A DNA stretch of 64,000 bases. It comes from Methanolapillus africanus (lineage in GTDB: Archaea; Halobacteriota; Methanosarcinia; Methanosarcinales; Methanosarcinaceae). Shown piece by piece: positions 32,960 through 43,337 of the stretch. Made by a program: the position numbers and the translations under genes. Each line of letters opens with the position of its first letter. Within the stretch, counting starts at the first letter, position 1. The DNA is taken from the NCBI RefSeq assembly GCF_032714475.1, contig NZ_JAWDKD010000018.1, positions 248,001 through 312,000 of the forward strand, read 5' to 3'. The notes below the pieces were generated by a model, which searched no databases, was not told the origin of the DNA, and was given only the letters and a program-made list of their open reading frames with translations.

Positions 32960-33547
32960 TCATACGGATTTCAAATAATTCAAAAAACTGTCAATGGCGC
33001 GCCGCCGGTGGGAAATTGTATTTTTGAATTCCGTTCCGAGTTCGCCGAATGTTTTTCCGTTGTAATCGAAAATCGGATCAAAGCCAAACCCGCCGGTTCC
33101 GCGTTCTTCAAATGCGATTTTCCCCTCAACAATTCCGGCAAACGTCAGCGGTTCTTCGCCGGGTTTGCAAAAAGCGACAACCGTTTTAAAATAAGCGTCC
33201 CGGTTTTGTTCCCCGTCCATCAATTTCAAAACGCGGGGATTGCCGAGATGATCTTCAACAAACCGAGAATACGGCCCCGGAAACCCGTTTAAAGCTTTAA
33301 TAAAAATGCCGGAATCATCAACCAAAACCGGAATGCCCAGATCTTCCGCCGCCGCCTTAGCGCTCGCCGCCGCAATCGGTTCCAAATCATCCGCCTGAAT
33401 TTCCGGATAATCGCCTTTGTTTTGAATGACTTCAATACCAAAACCCGATAAAATTCCCTGAATTTCATTGAATTTTCCGGCGTTTCCGGTCACGAAAACG
33501 ATTTTTTGAATTTTATGCTGCAGATTTGGGAGTCCTTGGTCTTTCAT
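32960..33547 (-). CDS. rdgB: XTP/dITP diphosphatase (RdgB/HAM1)
   Basis: A house-cleaning pyrophosphatase that removes ITP, dITP and XTP. The 195-residue protein has the family motifs IVFVTGNAGKFNEIQ, VLVDDSGIFIKALNGFPGPY, GTGGFGFDPIF and SHRRRAI. GGAGG lies 6 nt before the ATG. It follows kae1-bud32 on the same strand with a 72-bp gap, a common archaeal order. Confidence 0.95.
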   Translation of the reverse strand: MKDQGLPNLQHKIQKIVFVTGNAGKFNEIQGILSGFGIEVIQNKGDYPEIQADDLEPIAAASAKAAAEDLGIPVLVDDSGIFIKALNGFPGPYSRFVEDHLGNPRVLKLMDGEQNRDAYFKTVVAFCKPGEEPLTFAGIVEGKIAFEERGTGGFGFDPIFDYNGKTFGELGTEFKNTISHRRRAIDSFLNYLKSV

Positions 33548-33619
33548 TATGATCCTCCGATTTCAGTTTTTCAAAATAAAAATAGTCCAAATTAAAGATA
33601 ATAAAGTTTAAAGTTAAAA

Positions 33620-35443
33620 TTAAACGTAACGTCCTCTTAATTTGATTTCTTCGGCTCGTTTTAAAACGTCAGCCGCCTGTTTAAATTCGGATATATATCC
33701 TTCCGAGAACGATTCTATCAACGCCTTTGAGTTCCGGTGCGAACTTTCGAGCGTTTGGAACAAAACATGAACGTCAACACCTTTGGCTTCGATATTTTTG
33801 TCCGTAAAGGAAAGCCCGAAATCAATAAAGCAAACAGCTTCCTCATCTGTATAAATCATATTGGACGTGGTGAGATCCCCGTGAATAATGTTGACCGCGT
33901 GAAGTTTTCCGACCATTTTGCCGACGGAAATTCCTAATTTTTTTGTGAATTCGACATCGTCTCCACCAGTTCCATCGTGTTCATCGATGACAAATTTAAC
34001 CGGAATGCCGCTGATGTATTCCATTTTAATGGCAGTTTCGGAAACGCCGTACACGACCGGCGTTAAAACACCTGCCTGGCGCGCTTCCGTCATCATTCGG
34101 ACTTCGACACGCGTTCGTTCTTTTCGAATCCGGGCGTCCAAAACATCTAAACGGTATCCTTTTTGAACCCGTTCTTTGACAACCATTTCGGATTTGAGGG
34201 CATCAGGGTTTTGATTTCCGAGATTATCGGACACAACGGCGCGGATTTGATTTTCAAATCCGAACACTTTCGGACAAATGGAAACAACCGCTTCCGCCCC
34301 GTTTTTCATTTTTTGAATTTCCATTGCCACATGAATGGGATTTTTTTCTTTCCAGGTGACGGAAACATGATCTGCCCTAAATCCGGCGTCGACCGCGGAC
34401 TCTTCCAGAGACAGCGTGTCGCCGGCTTTGTACATGAGAAGTCCGGTATAAGCAATCATGGCGCCGTTGTCGCCCATGAACCTTTTTTCCGGAACATAGA
34501 ATTTGGCGCCGCGTTCTTCACACATTTGATTGAGCATTTCACGAAGGCGTGAATTGGCGCCGACGCCGCCGGCGAGAAGCACTTCGGATTTTCCGGTGTG
34601 TGCAAGCGCCCTTTCGGTGACTTCGACCGACATCGCAAAAGCGGTTTCCTGGTACGCCCGGCAAATGTTGGCCAAAAATTTGTCATCAGGATCAACGTTG
34701 CCGTCTTTTTCGCCGTTGTTTTTGTTTTGAGTTTGATTCTGATTTTGAGTTTGGTTCTGATTTTGGTTCTGATTCTTACTTTTGTTTTCTTGAAGAAGAC
34801 GGGTTGCAGCTGTTGAAAGACCGGAAAAGAAGAAGTCCATACCTTTGACAGTATACGGAAGCTCGATGTTTTCCGTCGCCTCTTTGGCATATTTTTCAAC
34901 AAGCGGACCTCCGGGATGCGGCAAACCGGCCGACCGGGCGAATTTGTCCAAGGAATTCCCGAGACCGATATCGAGCGTTTCGCCGAAAACGCGGTAGGTT
35001 CCTTCTTGGTACGCTAAAACTTGAGAATTGGCGCCGCTCACGTAAAGAACAACCGGATCGACGGCCGCCGTTTTCCAGACGCCGACTTCGATGTGCGCCA
35101 CGCAATGGTTGACGCCGACGAGCGGTTTTTTGAGAATTTGAGAAATCATGCGCGCGGCCGTTGCGACAATCCGAAGGCAAGGACCAAGCCCGGGTCCCCG
35201 GGAAAAAGCGACGGCGTCGATCTCGTCGTGGGAAATGCCTTTTTCTTCCAACTGAGAAAAAACGCCGCCGATGACTTCCCCGATATGCGCCGCATGATGC
35301 TGGGCCGCTTCGCGTGGATGAATACCACCGGTGGCCGGCCGGTACGTGTGCGTGACTTCGACGATGACATCGTCTTCATCAACAACGGCCGCGCTTAAGT
35401 TCCAAGCGGTTCCTTCAATGCCCAAAACAATCGTTCGCTTCAA
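33620..35443 (-). CDS. kae1-bud32: Kae1-Bud32 fusion protein (KEOPS: tRNA t6A transferase plus kinase)
   Basis: A 607-residue fusion. The Kae1 half (about 1-370) transfers the threonylcarbamoyl group to tRNA A37. It has the metal site HHAAH (49-53), PGGPLVEKYA and GGVGANSRLREML. The Bud32 half (about 400-607) is the small atypical kinase, with IHGDLTTSNMIY and CFIDFGLS. Between YTVKGMDFFFSGLSTAATRL and the next Kae1 block is a low-complexity insert of Asn-Gln repeats (about 225-250). The start is TTG with GAGGT upstream. The partner subunit Pcc1 is encoded at 60.7 kb. Confidence 0.96.
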   Translation of the reverse strand: MKRTIVLGIEGTAWNLSAAVVDEDDVIVEVTHTYRPATGGIHPREAAQHHAAHIGEVIGGVFSQLEEKGISHDEIDAVAFSRGPGLGPCLRIVATAARMISQILKKPLVGVNHCVAHIEVGVWKTAAVDPVVLYVSGANSQVLAYQEGTYRVFGETLDIGLGNSLDKFARSAGLPHPGGPLVEKYAKEATENIELPYTVKGMDFFFSGLSTAATRLLQENKSKNQNQNQNQTQNQNQTQNKNNGEKDGNVDPDDKFLANICRAYQETAFAMSVEVTERALAHTGKSEVLLAGGVGANSRLREMLNQMCEERGAKFYVPEKRFMGDNGAMIAYTGLLMYKAGDTLSLEESAVDAGFRADHVSVTWKEKNPIHVAMEIQKMKNGAEAVVSICPKVFGFENQIRAVVSDNLGNQNPDALKSEMVVKERVQKGYRLDVLDARIRKERTRVEVRMMTEARQAGVLTPVVYGVSETAIKMEYISGIPVKFVIDEHDGTGGDDVEFTKKLGISVGKMVGKLHAVNIIHGDLTTSNMIYTDEEAVCFIDFGLSFTDKNIEAKGVDVHVLFQTLESSHRNSKALIESFSEGYISEFKQAADVLKRAEEIKLRGRYV

Positions 35444-35525
35444 GTCAAAACCTCAATAATGATGAAGAAAAGAAACGGATTAAGATATAAAATAGTATTT
35501 CAAGAAATTTCGGGTTCTGCTTTGG

Positions 35526-36002
35526 GGGCGGGCGGCAGGCGCGCGCGTTACGGCATTCGTTTTTGTTTGGATTTTTAAAAACGCAGAGGCGGTTTTTTGA
35601 AAATGTCACACAAACCATCCCGTAAAATCAGATGCGAAGCATCTGTATTTTACGGATACCAATGAGCAGATACATTAGAATTGCAAACAGCAGGTACAAA
35701 TTGGATTAAGAAATACGTGTCTTGTTGGAAACTGCTGGTACAAACTGAAATCTAAAAATAGTCAACTGCAGGTGCAAATTGAAATTTAAAAATAGTCAAC
35801 TGTCAGGTGCAGCACAGTGTCTGAAAATATAGAACTATCACTGTCACTGATTTCAGATAATATTTACAGCAATCCGCCAAGTTCCACCCTCTTCACGCCT
35901 TCGGCGTTCAGAGGTCTGAACTTGCGGGATCACATTCGGAACAGGCGCCATATTGCTGCAATTTGTGCGCTGCCGGCGCGCGCGTTATGGCGTCGGCTGT
36001 TC
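35526..36002 (+). repeat. Composite intergenic repeat element, copy 6 (with second hairpin type)
   Basis: GC block 35526-35564. Hairpin 35620-35655 (CCGTAAAATCAGATGC / GCATCTGTATTTTACGG). Degenerate 34-bp-type repeats with AACTGCAGGTGCAAATTG cores (about 35690-35815). A larger hairpin at 35874-35927 has nested arms CCGC/GCGG, AAGTTC/GAACTT, CTCT/AGAG and ACGCC/GGCGT. A second GC block closes it at 35965-36002. The element lies between two minus-strand genes, so here the GC blocks do not follow the flanking gene direction. Confidence 0.8.
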
Positions 36003-36124
36003 ATAAATCGTCAAAAATCAGCCTCGGTTTTAAAATGAAATAAAAAAAGAAATAAAAAAAGAAATTAAAAAAGAAATTAAAAAAGAAATTAAAAATGAAT
36101 GAGAAAATGAATTAAAAAATAAAA

Positions 36125-37180
36125 TTAAACTAAATCAGTCAAATCTTTTTGTTCCACCTTCATTTTCTCTGAAAAGCTCAAACTTTCGGAAACTGCGTCT
36201 CTATTACACGTTTTCGTATCAAAAATCCGGCAATCCAGATACAAGGAAATCCATTTGGACCTGACATCATTCTTGATTTGATTTAGTTTTTGGACATCGG
36301 TTTCGGTTTTTCCTTTCGGGAAAAGCGCGATAAAAGATGGACCGGTTCCGGAAAGTCCGGAAACGATGCCGAACTCTTGACCGAGTTCCATGCAGGAAAG
36401 CGCCGGCTCCGGACTGAATGCGAGCGCGCCGCAATACAACAGACCGTTGAGTTTCATCGCTTTTTCGTATTGCCCGTCTTTGGCCAAATCAAACGCCATT
36501 TCCACCAAATCTTTGAGAAGAACGCTGCGGGCAACGTTCGTATCGGCGCTGTGCGCTTTTTGGTTCGGATTGAAAATTAAAACATCGTAATCAAACGGCT
36601 CGTTTTTGATCAGTTCCATTTTTTTGTTATCGGTCAGCGCGACGCCGCCGAAAAATGAAGCACAGGCATCGTCAAAGGCGCCGGTAATCGTCACTTTCGC
36701 GTCTTTCGCCGCCGCAACGCCCCATTTGACAACTTCAAGCGGATCAACGGACTTTTCGGCGCCGATTTCATTCAAATAACCAAGCGCGTCAAGCGCTGCC
36801 AAAACGCAGGAATTGGCGGCAGCGCTGCTGCTTTTCAAACCGCCGGCGGCCGGAATATCGCTTTTCGTCATGACGCGGGCGGACTTGGAAACATCAAATT
36901 TTTCAAAAACAATTTCGACGCAGCGTTCCGTCAGATACGGATTCATCGAAATGTCATTCAAATTCAGACCGGAAACCGAAGGGATACCGGCACCGCTCTT
37001 GGAATCAGAACGGACGCCGGAAACGGTACCGTTGCCGGACCCGGGCCCGGCATTGTCCGGTTCAAGAATCACTTGCGCATACGTTTTCATTTCCGTCGCA
37101 AAAGCCCCGCCTTTCCAAGCGGCAATTGCGTTGATAATGGTCCCGCCGCCGAAAGCACATCCGTATCCCTTTTGAATCAT
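36125..37180 (-). CDS. aroK: Shikimate kinase, archaeal GHMP type
   Basis: It phosphorylates shikimate in aromatic amino acid synthesis, using the GHMP fold that archaea have in place of bacterial AroK. The 351-residue protein has MIQKGYGCAFGGGTIINAIA, the ATP loop SDIPAAGGLKSSSAAANS, and GLSGTGPSFIALFPKG. A Gly/Ser-rich stretch of about 25 residues (near 46-72) is an insertion compared with the usual length of about 290, and the C-terminus is also extended. Confidence 0.9.
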   Translation of the reverse strand: MIQKGYGCAFGGGTIINAIAAWKGGAFATEMKTYAQVILEPDNAGPGSGNGTVSGVRSDSKSGAGIPSVSGLNLNDISMNPYLTERCVEIVFEKFDVSKSARVMTKSDIPAAGGLKSSSAAANSCVLAALDALGYLNEIGAEKSVDPLEVVKWGVAAAKDAKVTITGAFDDACASFFGGVALTDNKKMELIKNEPFDYDVLIFNPNQKAHSADTNVARSVLLKDLVEMAFDLAKDGQYEKAMKLNGLLYCGALAFSPEPALSCMELGQEFGIVSGLSGTGPSFIALFPKGKTETDVQKLNQIKNDVRSKWISLYLDCRIFDTKTCNRDAVSESLSFSEKMKVEQKDLTDLV

Positions 37181-37486
37181 AAGACGAAGTAACGGGATTT
37201 TGTTATAAAATGGTAATCTATGAGAAAAGCGGATTTTTTAGAAATATAAGTTTATTCTATTGAAATAATTTATTTTTGGAAACAACATATATAGATTATC
37301 AAAATATATATAGAATCAATCGTTTTACTCATTTCCTATATTTTTGAATCATCAAAAAATGACTTCTATATTTTCTATATTTGATTAGAATTTCACAAAT
37401 TCAACAAAATTTACAATTAAACTGACAAATTCAATTTATTCAATTTATTCAATTTACTTTCAACACATTTCCGATTGGGGATAAAA
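37181..37486. other. Divergent AT-rich promoter region
   Basis: Between aroK and the PhoU-like gene. Several TATATA stretches occur (for example ACATATATAG near 37285 and AATATATATAG near 37301), so promoters for both genes probably lie here. Nothing else is seen. Confidence 0.45.
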
Positions 37487-38491
37487 ATGGAAACCAGAAA
37501 AGTGCAGCAAACAGGCGGATCGACATATATTATTTCTCTTCCGAAACAGTGGGCCGATAAAGTCGGCATCGCGCCCGGCATTCGGGTCGGCGTTCAGCCG
37601 CAGCCGGACGGAAAATTATTGATTTGTCCGACCATCGATTCAAAACCGCTTCGGAAAAAAACAATCGACATCACCAATATCACCGGACAGGCGCTGGAGC
37701 GCGACGTGATTGCGGCTTATTTGGCCGGCTACGATATCATCGAATTCGTGTCCCCCAAAATTATGGCGGAACAAAAAAAGATTCTCCGGACGATTTGTTA
37801 CAAATTGATCGGTCCCGAAATCATTGAAGAAAACTCAAACAGCGTCTTGGTTCAAGATCTGTTGAACCCGAACGACCTATCCATCAAAAAAGCCATTCAG
37901 AGAATGTATCTCATTTCCAATTCCATGTTTTGCGACGCGGTCATCGCGCTCAAAAACTGCGATTTAGATTTGGCGACCGACGTCGACGAGCGGGACGACG
38001 AAGTCGACCGCCTTTACCTTGTGATTTCCAAACAATTCAAATCCATCCTGTGCGGCACCAGCTTTTTGGACACCAATGAGGCTTCTGTTGAAGAATACCA
38101 CGACTTTCGGATGGCAGCGACGCCGATTGAAAGAATTGCCGACCACTCCCAAAAAATCGCGCGCGTTGTTTTGTCCATGAAACCGAAGATCGATCCTGAA
38201 ACGATGGATGAAATCGAAAAAATCAGCCGGCTGGCCAAGCAGACGTCCGAAAAAGCCATGGACGCCCTTTATAGCTCCAACGCGAAACTGGCCAACCAAG
38301 CGATTGACAGCCAAAAAGAAATCAATACATTGATTGCGAAATTTACACTGGAGAAATTTAATAACAACACAAAACTTTCGTTTGAAAATGTTTTGGCGCT
38401 CCGGGTCGTCATGGACAGTATCGGCCGGATCGGCGACTACAGTATGAACATCGCGGAAATCGCCATCAACGCGTCCATCGAATCCAAATAA
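37487..38491 (+). CDS. PhoU-like regulator with N-terminal AbrB domain
   Basis: A 334-residue protein. An N-terminal AbrB-like hairpin (RKVQQTGGSTYIISLPKQWADKVGIAPGIRV) is followed by PhoU-type three-helix repeats (YLISNSMFCDAVIALKNCD, IADHSQKIARVVL, MDSIGRIGDYSMNIAEIA). Archaeal members of this architecture are thought to link phosphate uptake to transcription. The start is ATG 37487, after GGGGAT; a TTG four codons upstream is less likely. No pst transporter genes are adjacent. Confidence 0.88.
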   Translation: METRKVQQTGGSTYIISLPKQWADKVGIAPGIRVGVQPQPDGKLLICPTIDSKPLRKKTIDITNITGQALERDVIAAYLAGYDIIEFVSPKIMAEQKKILRTICYKLIGPEIIEENSNSVLVQDLLNPNDLSIKKAIQRMYLISNSMFCDAVIALKNCDLDLATDVDERDDEVDRLYLVISKQFKSILCGTSFLDTNEASVEEYHDFRMAATPIERIADHSQKIARVVLSMKPKIDPETMDEIEKISRLAKQTSEKAMDALYSSNAKLANQAIDSQKEINTLIAKFTLEKFNNNTKLSFENVLALRVVMDSIGRIGDYSMNIAEIAINASIESK

Positions 38492-38753
38492 ATTTAAAAC
38501 AGCTGACGGTTCGAATTTAAATCAATAATTAAAATTTAATAAAATTCAAAGAATATAATCGAAAAGCACTTATAAAAACAACTCATTTTTACCGTAAAAT
38601 TAAATTTGAATTTTATTAATATTTTCATTTTAGTTTTTATTTTATTATGAATTGATATATTTCAGTATATTATATTTGATTTTATATTTGATTTCATTTG
38701 ACAATGGATATGTCATAATTGTTACAATACTGTTGATTGTTTGAGGATTGGAA

Positions 38754-40220
38754 ATGAAAATGAAGATACAAAATGGTTTGGTTTTTGCGATTTACGCGCT
38801 CATTTTGGGTGCGTTTGTCGGCGTTGTCACTTTTATTTTTTTAAAATTAATGAATTACGGCATTGATTTCTTCTGGGTTTACCTTCCGGGTCAAGTTAAT
38901 TTCGTTTATTTGCCGATTGTGATCTGTGCCATCGGCGGCGTTTTTGTCGGCCTGACGAAGAAAATGTACGGCAACCAGCCGCCCACATTATCGGTCGCGC
39001 TCATGGAAGCCCAAAAGAACAAACGCGTCGAATACAAAAATCTGCCGTCCGTCGTTTTATGTGCTTTTATCCCATTGATTTTCGGCGGCAGCATTGGTCC
39101 GGAAGCGGCCTTGGTCGCCATTTTGGGCAGTTTGTGTACGTGGATCGGCGACCACGTCAAAGCGTCCGCCAAATCCGTTCAAGCGTTATCCGAAATCGGT
39201 ATGGCGGCGACTTTGGGCGCTTTATTCGGTTCTCCGTTCTTCGGCGTTGCGAAAACAGTTGAAGAAGAGGAAGAAGCGAACATTCTTTTCGCCAAAGAAG
39301 TAGAAGAGAAAAAATTTAAAGCGGAAACAAAGGCAGAAGAGAAAAGCGGCTATGTGGAATCGGATGACGACTTCCGAAAAAAAGCCGAATTTGAAGACGA
39401 TTTTGAAAAAATCCTCGACAAAGACGAAGACTTTGTGATTCCGAAACAATCCAAAATGTACATTTATATCCTGGCCGCCATTGCCGGCTTTGGAACATAT
39501 TTCCTGCTGACCTCTTGGTTCCCGACCGGCGGATTTTACAGATATGATTACGCCGGCATCGGTATCAATGAAATTTTGGCGCTGTTACCGCTGGCCGTCG
39601 TCGGTGTTTTGGGCGCTTGGCTCTATTTCACATTCGGCTATCTCATTAAAAAAGCGATCAAACCCGTTTTAAAATACAAGATTCTTCTGGCCGTCGTCGG
39701 CGGTATCGCGCTTGGCGCCATCGGTATTCTTTTGCCGTACACCATGTTTTCCGGAGAAAAGCAAATCGGCGAAATGGCGATGAATTGGACGATGCTGACG
39801 ACAGCGGTGCTGTTGCTGACCGTGATCGGCAAATTATTCATCACCCGGTTCTGTATCATGACCGGCTGGCGCGGCGGACAAATTTTCCCGGTGATTTTTT
39901 CCGGAATTGTTCTCGGATACGTGATCGCGTCCGTATTCCCGATTGACCCCATCTTTTGCGCGGCGATCGTGTCCGTTTCACTGACAACCGTCATTCTGAG
40001 AAAGCCGGCAGCCGTCGTGATTTTATTCATCATCATCTTTCCGATCGGATACATTATTCCGCTGGCAGCCGCATCCATCATCAGTAATTTCATTCCGGTT
40101 CCGAAATTTTTGGCCAAATCCGAAAAAGAAGATTTCGAAGCCGAATACAAAGAAACGATGCGTCTCACGGAAAAAGCATTGGAACGGCCGGAATTAGCTG
40201 AAAAGCAACAGGCGGCTTAA
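38754..40220 (+). CDS. ClC family chloride channel or transporter
   Basis: About 488 residues with many membrane helices. The selectivity segment GGSIGPEAALVAILGS matches the GxxGPE helix of ClC proteins, and the later GWRGGQIFPVIFSGIVLG matches their G-x-F-x-P filter. Most unusual is a charged loop of about 60 residues (EEEEEANILFAKEVEEKK onward, rich in Glu/Asp/Lys) in the middle of the membrane domain. The start is ATG 38754 with GAGG upstream. The transported anion is not certain. Confidence 0.88.
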   Translation: MKMKIQNGLVFAIYALILGAFVGVVTFIFLKLMNYGIDFFWVYLPGQVNFVYLPIVICAIGGVFVGLTKKMYGNQPPTLSVALMEAQKNKRVEYKNLPSVVLCAFIPLIFGGSIGPEAALVAILGSLCTWIGDHVKASAKSVQALSEIGMAATLGALFGSPFFGVAKTVEEEEEANILFAKEVEEKKFKAETKAEEKSGYVESDDDFRKKAEFEDDFEKILDKDEDFVIPKQSKMYIYILAAIAGFGTYFLLTSWFPTGGFYRYDYAGIGINEILALLPLAVVGVLGAWLYFTFGYLIKKAIKPVLKYKILLAVVGGIALGAIGILLPYTMFSGEKQIGEMAMNWTMLTTAVLLLTVIGKLFITRFCIMTGWRGGQIFPVIFSGIVLGYVIASVFPIDPIFCAAIVSVSLTTVILRKPAAVVILFIIIFPIGYIIPLAAASIISNFIPVPKFLAKSEKEDFEAEYKETMRLTEKALERPELAEKQQAA

Positions 40221-40339
40221 AGCCGTATGAAAAGGGAAGAACATAAATAAAAAAACAAAAAGAATCAAACTAAAAACAAAACAAAATCAACTAAAAAGCG
40301 AAATAAAAAGATTCAAAACCAATCCACGGAGAAATTATT

Positions 40340-41599
40340 TTGACAACAATCGGAACCCCTCTTTCCCCCAATGCGACAAAAGTGGTTTTATGCGGCTCAG
40401 GCGAACTTGGAAAGGAAGTTGCGATCGAACTTCAACGCCTCGGCGTTGAAGTGATCGCCTTGGACCGGTACGCAAACGCGCCGGCCATGCAAGTGGCGCA
40501 CCGCGCGTATGTTTTGCCGATGACAAACGGGGAAGAGCTCCGAAAAGTGATTGAAACGGAAAAGCCGGACTTCGTGGTCCCGGAAATCGAAGCGATTGCC
40601 ACCGACGTTTTGGAATCACTTGAGAAGGAAGGATTTAAAATCGTCCCTTCAGCGCGGGCGGTCCGCCTGACCATGAACCGGGAAGGGATCCGCCGGCTGG
40701 CGGCCGAAGAACTCGGTTTGAAAACGTCGCGCTACATTTTCGCCGAATCGGAAGAAGACGTGGCAAAAGCGGCGAATACCTTGGGTTTTCCGTGCGTCAT
40801 GAAGCCGATTATGAGTTCGTCCGGCAAAGGACAAAGCGTGATTTGGCAGCCGGAAGACGTGACGCCCGCGTGGGAAAAATCTCAGACGGAAGCGCGCGGC
40901 GGCAGCGGAAAGGTGATTGTGGAACAATTTATCGATTTTGATTTTGAAATCACATTGCTGACAGTCCGGTGCGTCAACGGTACGCTCTTTTGCGAACCAG
41001 TCGGTCACAAACAAGTCAGAGGCGACTACCGGTCGTCTTGGCAGCCGCAGAAAATGAGTGAAAAAGCGCTTCAAAAAGCGCAGAAGATGGCGGAAAAAGT
41101 CACGAAGAGCCTTGGCGGTTTCGGGATTTTCGGCGTCGAGTTTTTCATCAAAGGCGACGACGTTTATTTCAGCGAAGTGTCGCCGCGCCCGCATGATACC
41201 GGCATGGTGACGATGATTTCCCAGGATTTGTCCGAATTCGCGCTTCACACGCGCGCTTTTTTGGGGCTTCCGATTCCGCTCGGAACGGAAACGAAACCGG
41301 CAAAGGGAAAGAGAAAAACGAGGGGAAAAAGGAAAGAAAGTCCAAAGAAAAATGTGGTCCCAAACAATGGACCGGCGGCTTCTCATGTGATTTTGCGGGA
41401 AGGAAATTCCGACCGGATCACCTATTCGAATTTGGAAAAAGCGCTTTTGGAAAAAGACACGCAGATTCGTCTTTTTGGAAAGCCGGAAATTAAAAACGAG
41501 CGGCGTTTGGGCGTTGCGCTCGCCAAAGGAAAAACGATTGGCGACGCCAAGAGAAAAGCAAAGAAAGCGGCGGATTCGGTTGTTGTCAAGATGGAATAA
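40340..41599 (+). CDS. purT: Formate-dependent GAR transformylase
   Basis: It makes formylglycinamide ribonucleotide from GAR, formate and ATP, the folate-free route in purine synthesis used by methanogens. This is an ATP-grasp protein of 419 residues with VVLCGSGELGKEVAIELQRL, FVVPEIEAIATDVL, VMKPIMSSSGKGQSV and FFIKGDDVYFSEVSPRPHDTG. A basic insert (KPAKGKRKTRGKRKESPKK, near 315-335) interrupts the C-terminal domain. The start is TTG with GGAGA upstream. An unrelated AT-rich gene begins 3 bp after the stop. Confidence 0.94.
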   Translation: MTTIGTPLSPNATKVVLCGSGELGKEVAIELQRLGVEVIALDRYANAPAMQVAHRAYVLPMTNGEELRKVIETEKPDFVVPEIEAIATDVLESLEKEGFKIVPSARAVRLTMNREGIRRLAAEELGLKTSRYIFAESEEDVAKAANTLGFPCVMKPIMSSSGKGQSVIWQPEDVTPAWEKSQTEARGGSGKVIVEQFIDFDFEITLLTVRCVNGTLFCEPVGHKQVRGDYRSSWQPQKMSEKALQKAQKMAEKVTKSLGGFGIFGVEFFIKGDDVYFSEVSPRPHDTGMVTMISQDLSEFALHTRAFLGLPIPLGTETKPAKGKRKTRGKRKESPKKNVVPNNGPAASHVILREGNSDRITYSNLEKALLEKDTQIRLFGKPEIKNERRLGVALAKGKTIGDAKRKAKKAADSVVVKME

Positions 41600-41602
41600 A
41601 AA

Positions 41603-43027
41603 ATGACAGAAGAACTAAATAAATCAGACTTATCAGCATTTATGAATAATGTCCCATTAATAAAGGTGAAAATATCAGAAATTGATATCCAAATAAGACC
41701 GGTTTTTGGTATAAGTTCCGTGGAAGTACTTTTTGAGTGCCACAGACGGGGAGAAAATTATCGTTCTTCGTTTTCCAAAGCTGTTTTCCATATGTATGAA
41801 CAAACAAAATATTTCAATGAGATCATTCTCACTGAAGATGATTTTGTAAACACCACTGATGAAAACTTATCTTACATCCTTAACCGCATCCTTGAACACG
41901 ACGAAGAAATAAAAATGGAATATGACAAAGAATATATAGAAAATTCATATGAACGGTTTTATAAAGCGAATGAGGAAGTCTTGAAAAGAGCGACAGAAGG
42001 GATTAAGAACCCATTGGTCGAAATGATAAAAACATATGAATCATTGAACAAACCATACATGGAATGGCTTAACAACGTAACAAGATTAGTGTCAACCCCA
42101 CGTGATTATTTGTTAGGATTTAATGTTGCAATTGAAAACAACTCAACTTTTGATTTTTTAAAGGCTCATCCTGCGTTGATAAATACCCACCAATTTCAAA
42201 CCCAAAATATAAAGATGCTGCATCCATTTTTTGAAGAAAATGGATATTCACCATTACATAAAATGATGGAAAACATCCACCTTATAAATGAAAGTGTAAA
42301 CCAACTTTTCCAAAATTACATTGTACAAATGGAAAGAACAATACAGTATCCAATATTCACTTATTTGCCTTTGTTTTTCCATAAAGAATGGAGTGAACAG
42401 CGAAAAACATTATTAAATTTTGGTTGGTTTTATTCAGACGAATTACCAAATGAACTTGTCAATGAAATTCATGAAAAAAGAAATGAATTAAATATTGATG
42501 AAGTGAACAAAATGATTGTTGAATATTTCCGAAAGGACAGATGTGAAATTTTAAAAAATATGGTAAGAGGGTGGAAAGATTTATCATATTTTCGTTGTCG
42601 AGAAAACATATTCCATGAAGCCCTTGTTAATCATTCAAGAAAATACTTTAACTCTTCTGTAACTTTATTAACTATACATACAGAAGGGGTAATTACAGAT
42701 TTTGTAAGAATAGAACTGCAAGCTGCAAAATATAAAATGATTCTCGCAATTGATGATATAAAAAAACTAATAGAAGTAGAAAACATTTCAGTTAACAAAT
42801 ATGAAATTTATATTGATGTGATTGAACAAATTACGAAAGGATTTATAGAAAAATTCGATCATTCTAACCCAGAGGAAGCATCAAATAAATCTCGTCACAA
42901 AATTGCCCACGGACATGTTTATGAAAAAGAGAGTGAAGTGAACTCATTAAAACAATTTTTATACATTAATGAGATATATCACTTATTTGTTCAATTAAAT
43001 AAATCTGAACAAATAAAAAATTGTTAA
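41603..43027 (+). CDS. Large protein with probable C-terminal HEPN domain, unknown function
   Basis: A 474-residue protein I do not recognise over most of its length. It is helical and polar, with no membrane segment or signal. Near the C-terminus, SRHKIAHGHVYEKE (Arg431 to His436) fits the R-x4-H ribonuclease motif of HEPN domains; preceding helices (CRENIFHEALVNHSRKYFNS, TLLTIHTEGVITDFVR) fit the four-helix fold. HEPN proteins often act as RNases in abortive infection or toxin systems. The gene is much more AT-rich than purT, which ends only 3 bp upstream, suggesting acquisition and translational coupling. Confidence 0.55.
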   Translation: MTEELNKSDLSAFMNNVPLIKVKISEIDIQIRPVFGISSVEVLFECHRRGENYRSSFSKAVFHMYEQTKYFNEIILTEDDFVNTTDENLSYILNRILEHDEEIKMEYDKEYIENSYERFYKANEEVLKRATEGIKNPLVEMIKTYESLNKPYMEWLNNVTRLVSTPRDYLLGFNVAIENNSTFDFLKAHPALINTHQFQTQNIKMLHPFFEENGYSPLHKMMENIHLINESVNQLFQNYIVQMERTIQYPIFTYLPLFFHKEWSEQRKTLLNFGWFYSDELPNELVNEIHEKRNELNIDEVNKMIVEYFRKDRCEILKNMVRGWKDLSYFRCRENIFHEALVNHSRKYFNSSVTLLTIHTEGVITDFVRIELQAAKYKMILAIDDIKKLIEVENISVNKYEIYIDVIEQITKGFIEKFDHSNPEEASNKSRHKIAHGHVYEKESEVNSLKQFLYINEIYHLFVQLNKSEQIKNC

Positions 43028-43337
43028 TTTTCACTTATAATGAAAAAATTTATTAAAAAAAATGGATGCACAAAATTTAAAAAATACAAATCATGAAGAA
43101 TTCACTTCATCTTATTTTTTATTTTTGTTCGTCGTTTCAGACATATTTTCGGAAAATATTATAACTTAAAATGCATGAGTTGCAACTTTTTTCAGATATT
43201 TTTCAGAAAGGCATAAATAGACGGTATTTCTCATAAATGTAATTCTATCATATACAGATAATAATGACAATTATTCAAACGATTCAATTATTCAAATTAA
43301 AAAAATACAACAAAAACAAAAGGACTGAATTTTAAAA
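43028..43337. other. AT-rich intergenic region upstream of aksA
   Basis: There is no gene or strong motif. The sequence is AT-rich. Confidence 0.4.
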
